Shown: positions 1 through 7,356 of the stretch, piece after piece
Layout of the letters: every line of letters starts with the position of its first letter
Position numbering within the stretch: the stretch's first letter is position 1
Notes under the pieces: generated by a model
What the model saw: the letters and a program-made list of their open reading frames with translations, nothing else
Databases searched by the model: none
What the model was told of the DNA's origin: nothing
Position numbers and translations under genes: made by a program
Assembly (NCBI GenBank): GCA_937925335.1
Contig: CALEWY010000051.1
Span: 1-50,039 of the forward strand
Reading direction: 5' to 3'
Source: an uncultured Acidimicrobiales bacterium
GTDB lineage: Bacteria > Actinomycetota > Acidimicrobiia > Acidimicrobiales > SZUA-35
Length of the DNA stretch: 50,039 nt

Positions 1-277
1 CGAAGCGTTCTTCGCGATGCGCGTCGCCATCTTTGCGCATCATGTTCTGGCCCATCAGCACGTTCATGAGCCCGCCCGGCTGATCCGAAGAGAACACGTC
101 GACGTTCTTCTCGCAGGTATGGATGTCGTCCCGCAGCGTCAAGAGTGTGGCGCCGAGCTCTGGGACGAAGCAGATCGGTGTGTTGGCCCGCATCTCGGCC
201 AACGCCGGATAGGGATCGGCCCAGAAGGATTCGAGATCGACGTGGACGATCGGTGCGTCGGAACCCGGAAGGGTCAT
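1..277 (-). CDS. Cytochrome P450, N-terminal part (cut by window edge)
   Basis: The reverse strand is open from an ATG at 277 to the window edge, giving about 92 residues. The N-terminus reads as a typical soluble actinobacterial P450: an FWADPYPALAEMRANTP stretch near residues 18-34, where the substrate-side helix begins, and MMRKDGDAHREERF near residue 79, matching the 'D.P.H...R' region before helix C. The haem-binding Cys loop lies outside the window. The start has AGGAG a few bases upstream and lies 6 bases after the stop of the upstream oxidoreductase gene, so the two are probably co-transcribed. P450s are haem monooxygenases; the substrate cannot be told from this fragment. Confidence 0.8.
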   Translation of the reverse strand, partial: MTLPGSDAPIVHVDLESFWADPYPALAEMRANTPICFVPELGATLLTLRDDIHTCEKNVDVFSSDQPGGLMNVLMGQNMMRKDGDAHREERF

Positions 278-283
278 GTTCTC

Positions 284-1348
284 CTAGTCCTTTGGTCGGT
301 GAACGTCAGCGGCTGAGTTGATGAGATCAACCGCCATCTCCAGGTGCTCGATCTGGTCGGCCGCAGTCTTGCCCTGCGGCGAAACACGAACGCAGCCAAC
401 CCCCGACGTTTCGATCGCTCGGATCCGCTCTCGGACCATCGCTTCGGTCCCGATCGGGTAGGCGGCAAGCACGAGCTCTTCGGGAACCGCAGCAGTGGCA
501 GCAGCCTTGTCCCCACCAACCCAGTGAGCCTGAACTTCTTCGGCGACGTCGGCCCAACCCGAACGCGAATACGCATCGTTGTAGAAGTTGGACTTCGCCG
601 AGCCCATCCCGCCGAGCGTGAAGGCCATACCCGGGCGGGCCTTTGCGACGAGCGCATCGACGTCGTCTGACACGACGAGTTGGCAGCTCGTTTGGATATC
701 GATGTCGGCAAGGGTTCGACCGGCCCGCTCGGCGCCGGCTTTGATCGGGTCGAGGAACACGTTGGCGTGTTCGGGAATGAACGACGTGCCGACCCAGCCA
801 TCGGCGAGCTCGCCGGTCAGCTCGAGCGACTTTGGGCCAAGCGTGGCGAGATAGATCGGGAGCTCGGGCCTCGGAGGGATCGAGCACTTCAGGGCCTTGC
901 CCTCCCCACCGGGGCGGGGGAGTTCGTAGTGCTTGCCGTCATAGACCAGCCGCTCGCCGTCGATCGCCATGCGCACGATCTCGACGTATTCACGGAGCCG
1001 GCCGAGTGGTTTGGCGAACGGCGCACCGTGGAGGCCTTCGACAACCTGGGGTCCACTCACACCGAGGCCGAGCAGGAATCGGTCGCCGGAGATCTGGGCC
1101 AACGACATGGCGGTCATCGCCGTCGCCGCTGGCGTCCGAGCGCTGATCTGCATGATGCCGGTGCCGAGCTTGATGTTGTTGGTGACGGCAGCGAGATAGC
1201 CGATCGATGCCACGGCATCCATGCCCCACGCTTCTGCTGACCAAACCGTGTCAACGCCCAGTCGATCGGCCGCCTTCACGTACTCGACGATGTCGTTCCA
1301 GTTCTCGCCGTTGTAGTAGGCGCTTCCAACAGAGATAGCCACACGCAT
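284..1348 (-). CDS. LLM-class (luciferase-like) F420-dependent oxidoreductase
   Basis: A 354-residue luciferase-fold protein. The N-terminal strand MRVAISVGSAYY, the 'DRLGVDTVWSAEAWGMDA' helix (residues 28-45), 'TGIMQISARTPAATAMTA' (about 63-80) and 'RFLLGLGVSGPQVVEG' (about 89-104) are hallmarks of actinobacterial F420-type members. These enzymes use reduced F420 (or FMNH2) for hydride transfer or oxygenation; the substrate is unknown. The gene lies directly upstream of the P450 with a 6-base gap. A P450/LLM pair suggests oxidation of a lipid or xenobiotic, which is inference. The family call is firm; the cofactor choice is from subfamily resemblance. Confidence 0.9.
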   Translation of the reverse strand: MRVAISVGSAYYNGENWNDIVEYVKAADRLGVDTVWSAEAWGMDAVASIGYLAAVTNNIKLGTGIMQISARTPAATAMTAMSLAQISGDRFLLGLGVSGPQVVEGLHGAPFAKPLGRLREYVEIVRMAIDGERLVYDGKHYELPRPGGEGKALKCSIPPRPELPIYLATLGPKSLELTGELADGWVGTSFIPEHANVFLDPIKAGAERAGRTLADIDIQTSCQLVVSDDVDALVAKARPGMAFTLGGMGSAKSNFYNDAYSRSGWADVAEEVQAHWVGGDKAAATAAVPEELVLAAYPIGTEAMVRERIRAIETSGVGCVRVSPQGKTAADQIEHLEMAVDLINSAADVHRPKD

Positions 1349-1748
1349 CTCGACACGTTCTCACTTTTCGGCTCGCCAAGCGTCATTCTCCGTCACCTGC
1401 GAACCCTCATCAACCTCTGAGGTGCGGCAGGTTTGCGAGGTAGCTGTTTCCTCAGAGGTGCGGCAGGTTGGGTTGGGGGCGCGCCCGAGGGAATGTTGCG
1501 TAGATAGTGGGTTTCCGAGATTTCTGCGTGATGAGTGGTCGAAATCGGCACCTGCCGCGCCTCAGAGGTGCGGCAGGTCGCACGATCGGACATAAAGGTG
1601 CCTACGTTGGCCGAGCGCTGGGTCTGATTCCTGGTTTGGCCGGGAGGGTCGCCGCTGGTTGGCCGGGAGGTGGCAGAGTGTTCTCGACGTTGACTCCTCG
1701 CTTGGAGTCCGTGGTCAGATCGCCCCTCATGGCTGCTAGGACAGGGCG
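1349..1748. other. Non-coding 400-bp gap with repeat copies
   Basis: Divergent intergenic region between the oxidoreductase start (1348) and the PPOX gene (1749). Three copies of a CCTC(A/T)GAGGTGCGGCAGGT element lie at 1414-1432, 1450-1468 and 1560-1578. A near-direct repeat of TTGGCCGGGAGG occurs around 1635-1675. No convincing gene was seen. Confidence 0.6.
1414..1578. repeat. Cluster of three palindromic GCGGCAGGT repeats
   Basis: The 19-base core CCTCAGAGGTGCGGCAGGT (first copy CCTCTGAGG...) occurs at 1414-1432, 1450-1468 and 1560-1578. The third copy is extended on its left to a 29-base inverted repeat, 1550-1578, with arms ACCTGCCGC and GCGGCAGGT around CCTC-A-GAGG. A further 29-base copy lies at 10970-10998 in another intergenic gap. 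All copies are non-coding, as expected for a dispersed REP-like element; whether it is more widespread needs the genome. Confidence 0.65.
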
Positions 1749-2189
1749 ATGGAAATCAAGCCGATCGAACTCTCAGACGCTCTCGAATTCGCGGCCGATG
1801 TGCGAGAAGGCACGCTCATCACGCTGCGAAAAGACGGGCGGGCACAGTCGTCCGACGTCCATCATGCAGTGACCGACGGGACCATCGTGTTCTCCGTGCT
1901 CCCGGATCGGTCCAAGGTGTTCAACATCGAGCGTGATCCTCGAGTCGTCTACCACGTGTCCCACGAGGGCAGCTACCTCAGCTTCGACGGCGAAGCGGTC
2001 GTCAGCCCGATCGCCACCGAGACACATGGCCCAGCGATGGACACCTTGATCGACGCCTTTCGAGCGGTCGCAAAGAAGGAACACCCTGACTGGGACGAGT
2101 TCCGTACCGCAATGGTCGAACAGCGGCGCCGGGTCATCACCGTGACTCCTACCTCGGTCGTCGGACTGATTCGACCAGTCTGGAACTAG
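1749..2189 (+). CDS. PPOX-class F420-dependent oxidoreductase
   Basis: 146 residues, the usual length for a single split-barrel flavin/F420-binding domain. 'REGTLITLRKDGRAQSSDVHHAV' (19-41) matches the first strands ('LaTl..dG.Pq.spv'), followed by 'SKVFNIERDPRVVYHV' (about 55-70), where family members bind the cofactor phosphate through K/R and N-x-x-x-x-P-R. It ends 'VITVTPTSVVGLIRP', the usual C-terminal strand. Known members reduce biliverdin, quinones or fatty acids with F420H2, or bind FMN. It is a lone gene: the sulfatase gene begins 216 bp later. The substrate is unknown. Confidence 0.85.
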   Translation: MEIKPIELSDALEFAADVREGTLITLRKDGRAQSSDVHHAVTDGTIVFSVLPDRSKVFNIERDPRVVYHVSHEGSYLSFDGEAVVSPIATETHGPAMDTLIDAFRAVAKKEHPDWDEFRTAMVEQRRRVITVTPTSVVGLIRPVWN

Positions 2190-2405
2190 AGCGTGGCGTC
2201 CTCTTCATCATCGTCGGCCTTGTGATGTAGATCTGGCAAGCGATCATCGATGACGCCGTCGATTTCGCCCCCGCTTTGCGACGAAAGGTCGAGGTACTCA
2301 ACAGCTTGCGTGCTCGACGATCTCGCATCTGGCTCCGCCGATCTCGGGTTCAAGCCCGGAGCGAGCCTGACGACGCGCACCCGCTCCGGCTAGAACTGGG
2401 CGATC

Positions 2406-4004
2406 ATGAGCGACCCACGCAATAGGACGCCCGGTAGCGATGGTCCCGGCGACGGAGACCCGAAGCGGCCGAACATTCTGTTCATCATCACCGATCAACA
2501 TCGCGCCGACCACGTTGGTTTCATGGGAAACGACGTCGTGCGGACGCCGAATCTCGATGCCATCGCCGAGCGTGGAACCGTCTTTGAAAACGCCTGGGTG
2601 AGCAACCCGGTTTGTATGCCAAACCGCTCGACCATCATGACTGGCCGAATGCCGAGTACACACGGTGTGATCTTCAATGATCGATCGCTCGAGTGGGGAG
2701 CCAGCACACACGTCGGCCAGTTCCGATCGGCCGGCTATCGCACGGCGCTCATCGGCAAGTCCCATCTCCAACACGGCATGAGTCGAAACTCGATGACACC
2801 CGCCAAGGGAGAGCCAGCCGTTCGAGATTCGCACCCGTCCGGTTGGGATCGGCTCGAAGACGAGGAGATGTATCTCGACGGCAACCCGGACTGGCCGGAT
2901 GACTTCTACGGCTTCGACACGACCGAACTGTCGATCAACCACGGAGCGAGTGTCACCGGCCATCACTACCAGTGGGCCATGGAACGAGGCGCCAAGCACG
3001 AAGACTTGGTCGTTCCCCAAACCGCCGACAACCCGAAGCGCCGCGGTGGCGATGTGTGGTGGCAGGTCTACGACCCGCCCTATGGGCCTGAGTTTCACTC
3101 CAGCTCGTTCGTCGCCGACCGAACAATCAACTTCATCGAAGAAGCGACGGCCGGCGGCACTCCCTGGCTTGCCTGGGCGTCGTTTCCTGACCCCCATCAC
3201 CCCTTTACCCCTCCCGGCGAATGGTTCGATCGGCACAACCCGGACGACATGCAATTGCCGGCAACCTTCGATGACCCAATGGAGGGTGCTCCGGCCTTCT
3301 TGAAACGTGTCCAGGGTTTCACGGTCTTCGACATGAATTGGTGGGTGGCGCTCACCGGAGCGACCAGCCCGGAGGTCACGCGGGCGGCCATGGCCGCCAA
3401 CTACGGGACGATCGAGATGATCGATGATCGAGTCGGACAGATCGTGGCTGCGATCGAACGAGTGGGACAGCTCGACAACACGATCATCGTCTTCACGTCG
3501 GACCACGGCGACATGATGGGTGATCACGGCCTGCTCCTGAAAGGCTTCATGCACTACCGGGGCACGCTGCAGGTTCCGATGGTGATCGCCGATCCACGAT
3601 CCAGTGCTGGTCGAACTACATCACTCTCGAGCAGTATCGATCTTGGCTCGACGCTCATGGAGAGGTGTGGGATCGAGCCACACCACGGTATTCAGGGCGT
3701 GAGCCTTGCGCCGCTGCTGGACGATCCGAACGCAGCGGTTCGAGACTCCGTGCTGATCGAGGACGACATCGACCGCCCTCCCGGCCGTGGTCCGACCTCG
3801 ATCCGGACGCTCATCACGAACACCCATCGCTACTCCCGGTACAACTCCGGTGAAGATGGTCTCTACGAGCTCGGAACGGATGACGACGAGCGGACGAACC
3901 ACTCGGCGACGAACCCGCAGTTGCGGTCCGAAATGGTCGAGAAACTCACCGACTCCCTGATTGCCCACAGTGACACCGCCCGGGGCGCCCCGGTGCAGGT
4001 GTAG
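2406..4004 (+). CDS. Type I sulfatase (formylglycine-dependent)
   Basis: 532 residues. It hydrolyses sulfate esters; family members need a Cys-derived formylglycine. The signature C70-M-P-N-R74 (C-x-P-x-R) is followed by STIMTGRMPSTHG. N-terminal metal ligands sit in NILFIITDQHRADHVG (D30, Q31) and the second set in 'TSDHGDMMGDHG' (about 362-373). No signal peptide is visible; the first 20 residues are polar and low-complexity, so a cytoplasmic enzyme or a later start is possible. A VOC-family gene follows 11 bp downstream, suggesting co-transcription. The substrate cannot be named; the long insert between about residues 140 and 230 suggests a non-arylsulfatase subfamily. Confidence 0.93.
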   Translation: MSDPRNRTPGSDGPGDGDPKRPNILFIITDQHRADHVGFMGNDVVRTPNLDAIAERGTVFENAWVSNPVCMPNRSTIMTGRMPSTHGVIFNDRSLEWGASTHVGQFRSAGYRTALIGKSHLQHGMSRNSMTPAKGEPAVRDSHPSGWDRLEDEEMYLDGNPDWPDDFYGFDTTELSINHGASVTGHHYQWAMERGAKHEDLVVPQTADNPKRRGGDVWWQVYDPPYGPEFHSSSFVADRTINFIEEATAGGTPWLAWASFPDPHHPFTPPGEWFDRHNPDDMQLPATFDDPMEGAPAFLKRVQGFTVFDMNWWVALTGATSPEVTRAAMAANYGTIEMIDDRVGQIVAAIERVGQLDNTIIVFTSDHGDMMGDHGLLLKGFMHYRGTLQVPMVIADPRSSAGRTTSLSSSIDLGSTLMERCGIEPHHGIQGVSLAPLLDDPNAAVRDSVLIEDDIDRPPGRGPTSIRTLITNTHRYSRYNSGEDGLYELGTDDDERTNHSATNPQLRSEMVEKLTDSLIAHSDTARGAPVQV

Positions 4005-4015
4005 CAAAGGACGCC

Positions 4016-4765
4016 ATGACCACACTGCATCCACGAGGTGTGAACCACCTCGCCTTGTCGACGACCGACATGAAGCGCCAGCTCAGCTTTTGGTGCGACG
4101 TTCTTGGGTTACCGCTGAAGGCTCTCTACTGGATGCATGGAGTCGACGGTTGCTTCCACGGCTTCGTGGAGTTGGCCGACGACAGCTACGTTGCGTTCGT
4201 TCAACATCCGAACAACGGCGATGAGGTCGAGTTCGGGATCAGCCACTCGGATGGGCCAGGGGGCGATGTTCGTGGCGGCACGATGCAACACGTGGCGTTG
4301 CACGTCGACACGCTCGATGAGCTCCTCGAAATGCGCGACCGCATTCGCTCGAGAGGCGTGCAGGTCATCGGGCCGATCGATCACGGGATGATCAAGTCGA
4401 TCTATTTCGAGGGGCCAGAAGGACTGAACCTCGAGGTGGCGTGCGGCGCCGCGATCGATGAACGTGCCTGGATCGACCCGGAGGTGACCGGTCTCTGTGG
4501 TATCTCCGATGAAGAGCTGGCGGCCATGAAAGCCCCGGCGGCATTCGAGCGGCCGACCGAGCCGGTCGCTCAGCCCACCACGGCACACCCCGAGAACATT
4601 CGAGCCCAACGTCATCCCGAGTCGTACGCCCGAACGGCAGGAGTTCCTGACGACGTTGTTTGGGAGCGCTTCAGCGAGACGGTTCCTCCCGTCCAAGTCG
4701 ACGGTTCAACGGCTGGTGCTGGCGACGAAGAGCGTTCTATCGCAACATCTCCTCGGCCGGATTGA
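4016..4765 (+). CDS. VOC-family (glyoxalase/dioxygenase fold) protein
   Basis: 249 residues: one vicinal-oxygen-chelate domain (about 6-145) plus a C-terminal extension. Candidate metal ligands follow the fold: H11 in 'GVNHLALSTTDM', a His in 'MQHVALHVD' (about 90-98) and the Glu in 'GLNLEVACG' (about 139-147). The family includes glyoxalase I, extradiol dioxygenases and fosfomycin-type enzymes, so the reaction is undetermined. It follows the sulfatase by 11 bp. Its 3' end overlaps the 3' end of the convergent LysR gene by 29 bp. Confidence 0.85.
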   Translation: MTTLHPRGVNHLALSTTDMKRQLSFWCDVLGLPLKALYWMHGVDGCFHGFVELADDSYVAFVQHPNNGDEVEFGISHSDGPGGDVRGGTMQHVALHVDTLDELLEMRDRIRSRGVQVIGPIDHGMIKSIYFEGPEGLNLEVACGAAIDERAWIDPEVTGLCGISDEELAAMKAPAAFERPTEPVAQPTTAHPENIRAQRHPESYARTAGVPDDVVWERFSETVPPVQVDGSTAGAGDEERSIATSPRPD

Positions 4766-5639
4766 AAAGTTCTGCCGCGAGCTCCGTCGCTCGTCGAACC
4801 AGGGGAGAGGTTTCGTCTGTGCGGCTGAAGAGCAGTAACCGGCTGGTTGCGTCGTCGTCGGTTACTGCGAGATACCGAAGGTCGGCAGGTCGAAAACTGC
4901 GGACGCCGGCAGGAACGACAGCGATGCCCTGGCCCGAGGCGACCAGCCCAAGGATCGTCGTGTATTCCGTCGCTTCGATGATCGGGTCGTACGCGACGTT
5001 GTGGTCGGCAAAGAGTGCGCTCAGTTGGGAATGAAGGCTGGGGGAGATCCGGCGATCGAACCCGATGAAGGTTTCGTCCGCGGTCGCGGCGATCGACGTC
5101 TGCTCACTCGCTGCAAATGGGTGGTCGATGCCAACAGCGATGAGGAGCCGTTCGACGTGGAGGATCGTCGCTTCGACGCGATGACCGGAGCTGTTCGCTC
5201 GACCGATCCCAAGATCAATCTCACCCGAGGCGAGTGCGACGAGTTGCTCGTCTGAGGACATGCTCGACAGCTCGTAGTCAACACTTGGCCAGCGGCTTCG
5301 ATGAGCTCGAAGGAAGCGAGGCATCATCTCGTAGCTCGAGCTGTCGACGAATCCGAGGCGGAGCGTTCCGCCATCGCCTGCGCACAATTCGCTTGCCCGG
5401 CGCTCGAACGTGGCAACGTCAGCAAGGACCTTGAGCGCTTCGGGGTAGAGCGTCCGCCCCGCCTCGGTGAGAACGACACGTCGCGTGTTTCGGTCGAAAA
5501 GTGAGAGCCCTGTCTCTTCCTCAAGCAGGCGAACCTGGCGGCTGAGCGGCGGTTGGGCCATATGCAGGCGCTCGGCCGCCCGCCGAAAGTGCAACTCTTC
5601 GGCCACAGCGACGAAACACTCGAGCCTGGCAAGGTTCAT
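4737..5639 (-). CDS. LysR-family transcriptional regulator
   Basis: 300 residues. The N-terminal winged helix-turn-helix is clear: MNLARLECFVAVAEELHF, then 'RAAERLHMAQPPLSRQVRLLE' (about 19-39) and 'LFDRNTRRVVLTEAGRTLYP'. The rest is the periplasmic-binding-like effector domain. The ATG at 5639 was chosen because family members begin right at 'MNLxxLxxF'; an upstream start at 5675 would add 12 unlikely residues and run into the operator. The gene is divergent from soxB across a 132-bp gap with a three-half-site dyad, so it probably controls the sarcosine oxidase-type operon and itself. The effector is probably a substrate of that enzyme (inference). Confidence 0.93.
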   Translation of the reverse strand: MNLARLECFVAVAEELHFRRAAERLHMAQPPLSRQVRLLEEETGLSLFDRNTRRVVLTEAGRTLYPEALKVLADVATFERRASELCAGDGGTLRLGFVDSSSYEMMPRFLRAHRSRWPSVDYELSSMSSDEQLVALASGEIDLGIGRANSSGHRVEATILHVERLLIAVGIDHPFAASEQTSIAATADETFIGFDRRISPSLHSQLSALFADHNVAYDPIIEATEYTTILGLVASGQGIAVVPAGVRSFRPADLRYLAVTDDDATSRLLLFSRTDETSPLVRRATELAAELFNPAEEMLR

Positions 5640-5664
5640 GGGACAGATCCTGCTCAACCGGCCG

Positions 5665-5702
5665 TTGATATGCAACCGCTATCAATCAATCCGCAATTGA
5701 TA
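5665..5702. promoter_or_regulatory. Three-half-site LysR-type operator
   Basis: TTGATA (5665-5670), nine bases, TATCAAT (5680-5686), nine bases, ATTGATA (5696-5702). The middle half-site is shared, so two overlapping dyads of identical spacing lie in tandem between the LysR start (5639) and soxB (5772). Each dyad has the T-N11-A form of LysR boxes. This placement is typical for activating and autoregulatory binding. Confidence 0.7.
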
Positions 5703-5771
5703 CTTCTCAGGTTGGCCGGTCCGATCGTAGGTTCGAACCCCGTGACGCTGTTCCAATCGCTGCGCGGATCC

Positions 5772-7073
5772 ATGAAGTCCAACGCCGTGTCTCGGCCGCC
5801 GAGGTACTCGGCGGCTGGCCTTCTGGTCAAAGGAGTCAAGCAGGAATCGTGGCCCCGCGTTTGGCGGGACGTGCCGCTCAAGAAGAGCTACGACGTCGTC
5901 ATCGTGGGTGGTGGTGTGCACGGTCTTGCCACCGCTTACTACCTCGCAGCAAATCACGGGATCACCAACGTCGCGATCGTCGACAAGTCCTATCTCGGCA
6001 GCGGTGGTTCTGGGCGTAACACGGCGATCGTCCGGTCGAACTACCTCACGCCCGAAGGTGTTGCGTTCTATGACCGGTCGCTCGAGTTGTACAACTCGAT
6101 GGCGGTCGATCTCAACATCAACGTGATGTTCTCCGAGCGAGGCCATATGACCCTCGCCCACACCGACTCGGCGCTGCGCACGATGCATTGGCGGGCGGAA
6201 GTCAACAAGCTGCAGAACATTGACTCGAGCGTCATCGACCCGGCGGAGGTGAAGAAGCTCGCACCGAGTTTGGATACGTCGAGCGACCCTCGTTACCCGA
6301 TTCTCGGAGCGCTGTATCACCCGCCTGGCGGCACGATCCGCCACGACGCCGTCGTCTGGGGATACGCCAGGGCAGCCGACCATCTCGGTGTCGAAATGCA
6401 TCAAAAGGCCGAGGTCCTCGACATTCTCGTCGAAGGCGGCGATGGGCCGGACGGTAAGGGCTCGGGCGGCAGGGTCACTGGCGTTCGGACGAACCGAGGC
6501 GACATTTCCGCGCCGATCGTCGTGAACTGCACCGCCGGCTGGGCCACGCTCATCTCCGACATGGCTGGGGTCAAACTGCCGATCTCGACCCGCCCGTTGC
6601 AAGCTGCGGTCACCGAACCGGTCAAGGTGTTCCTGCCAACGGTCGTCGTGTCGGGTTCGCTCCACGTCTACGTGAGCCAAACCGATCGCGGCGAGTTGGT
6701 ATTCGGTGCATCGGTCGATCCGTTCAACACCTACTCGGTCCGAGGCTCGCTCGAGTTCACCGAGGAACTCGCTGGCCATGTGCTCGAACTGATGCCCGGC
6801 ATCTCCCGGATGCGGCTGTTGCGGCAGTGGGCCGGGTTGTGTGACATGACGCCGGACTATTCGCCAGTGATGGGATTCACTCCCGTCGAGGGCTTCTTCT
6901 GTGATGTTGGATGGGGCACGTACGGCTTCAAGGCAGGGCCGGTATCTGGCGAGCAGATGGCCGAGTGCATCGCAACCCAACAGACGCCGAAACTCATCGA
7001 ACCGTTCAAGCTCTCGCGCTTCTCGACCGGCGAACTCGTCGGCGAGAAGGGTGCGGCGGCGGTCGGACACTAG
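5772..7073 (+). CDS. soxB: Sarcosine oxidase-type enzyme, beta subunit
   Basis: 433 residues from the ATG at 5772; a GTG at 5742 is an alternative. Heterotetrameric sarcosine oxidase oxidatively demethylates sarcosine or similar N-methyl amines; beta carries FAD and the covalent FMN. An N-terminal SoxB-like stretch (RYSAAGLL...WPRVWRDVPLKKSYD) leads into the dinucleotide loop VVIVGGGVHGLATAYYLA (about 42-59). H191 in 'GGTIRHDAVVWGYARAAD' matches the His that binds FMN covalently. The C-terminal 'DMTPDYSPVMGF...GWGTYGFKAGP' is typical of the DAO fold. First gene of soxB-D-A-G, with a 10-base gap to soxD. The substrate may not be sarcosine, because no folate or glycine genes lie nearby. Confidence 0.92.
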   Translation: MKSNAVSRPPRYSAAGLLVKGVKQESWPRVWRDVPLKKSYDVVIVGGGVHGLATAYYLAANHGITNVAIVDKSYLGSGGSGRNTAIVRSNYLTPEGVAFYDRSLELYNSMAVDLNINVMFSERGHMTLAHTDSALRTMHWRAEVNKLQNIDSSVIDPAEVKKLAPSLDTSSDPRYPILGALYHPPGGTIRHDAVVWGYARAADHLGVEMHQKAEVLDILVEGGDGPDGKGSGGRVTGVRTNRGDISAPIVVNCTAGWATLISDMAGVKLPISTRPLQAAVTEPVKVFLPTVVVSGSLHVYVSQTDRGELVFGASVDPFNTYSVRGSLEFTEELAGHVLELMPGISRMRLLRQWAGLCDMTPDYSPVMGFTPVEGFFCDVGWGTYGFKAGPVSGEQMAECIATQQTPKLIEPFKLSRFSTGELVGEKGAAAVGH

Positions 7074-7083
7074 GGAGAATTCG

Positions 7084-7356
7084 ATGCTGCTTGTTCCCTG
7101 TCCACACTGCGGTCCGCGCAATGCGTCCGACCTGTCATACAAGGGCGAGTCACATGCTCGGCCTGATCCGAATTCGGCGACCGCCGAGGAGTGGCGGTCC
7201 TACCTCTACATGGAGGACAACCCGGCGGGCTGGCTGCGGGAGACGTGGTATTGCCGGTCAGGCTGTCGGCGGTTCTTCGTGCTCGAACGAGACACCGCAA
7301 CGAACGAGTTCCGGAACCCGCCCGTGCCCGGCGCCAAACTCGGGGGCAAGGCATGA
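7084..7356 (+). CDS. soxD: Sarcosine oxidase-type enzyme, delta subunit
   Basis: 90 residues, the normal size. Delta is the small zinc-binding subunit. The first pair of ligands is C6-x2-C9 in 'LLVPCPHCGPR'. The family normally has W-x-H-x2-G-C for the other pair; here the segment is 'ETWYCRSGCRRFF', so the usual His is a Cys, giving a four-Cys site. The ATG at 7084 follows GGGAG. The stop overlaps the soxA start as ATGA (7353-7356), so translation of delta and alpha is coupled. Confidence 0.9.
   Translation: MLLVPCPHCGPRNASDLSYKGESHARPDPNSATAEEWRSYLYMEDNPAGWLRETWYCRSGCRRFFVLERDTATNEFRNPPVPGAKLGGKA

Noticed and set aside
2340-2375. GGTTCAAGCCCGGA, similar to a tRNA T-arm
   Set aside because: No matching acceptor, D-arm or anticodon stem lies upstream; the T-stem itself does not pair fully.
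2298-3554. 418-codon open frame opposite the sulfatase
   Set aside because: The plus-strand sulfatase has full active-site motifs; the opposite frame has none.
5725-5745. GGTTCGAACCCC, T-arm-like sequence near the sox promoter
   Set aside because: No tRNA cloverleaf can be built around it, and it lies just before the soxB start.
5682-7142. 486-codon open frame opposite soxB
   Set aside because: soxB has clear FAD and FMN-binding motifs; the opposite frame has no recognised motif.
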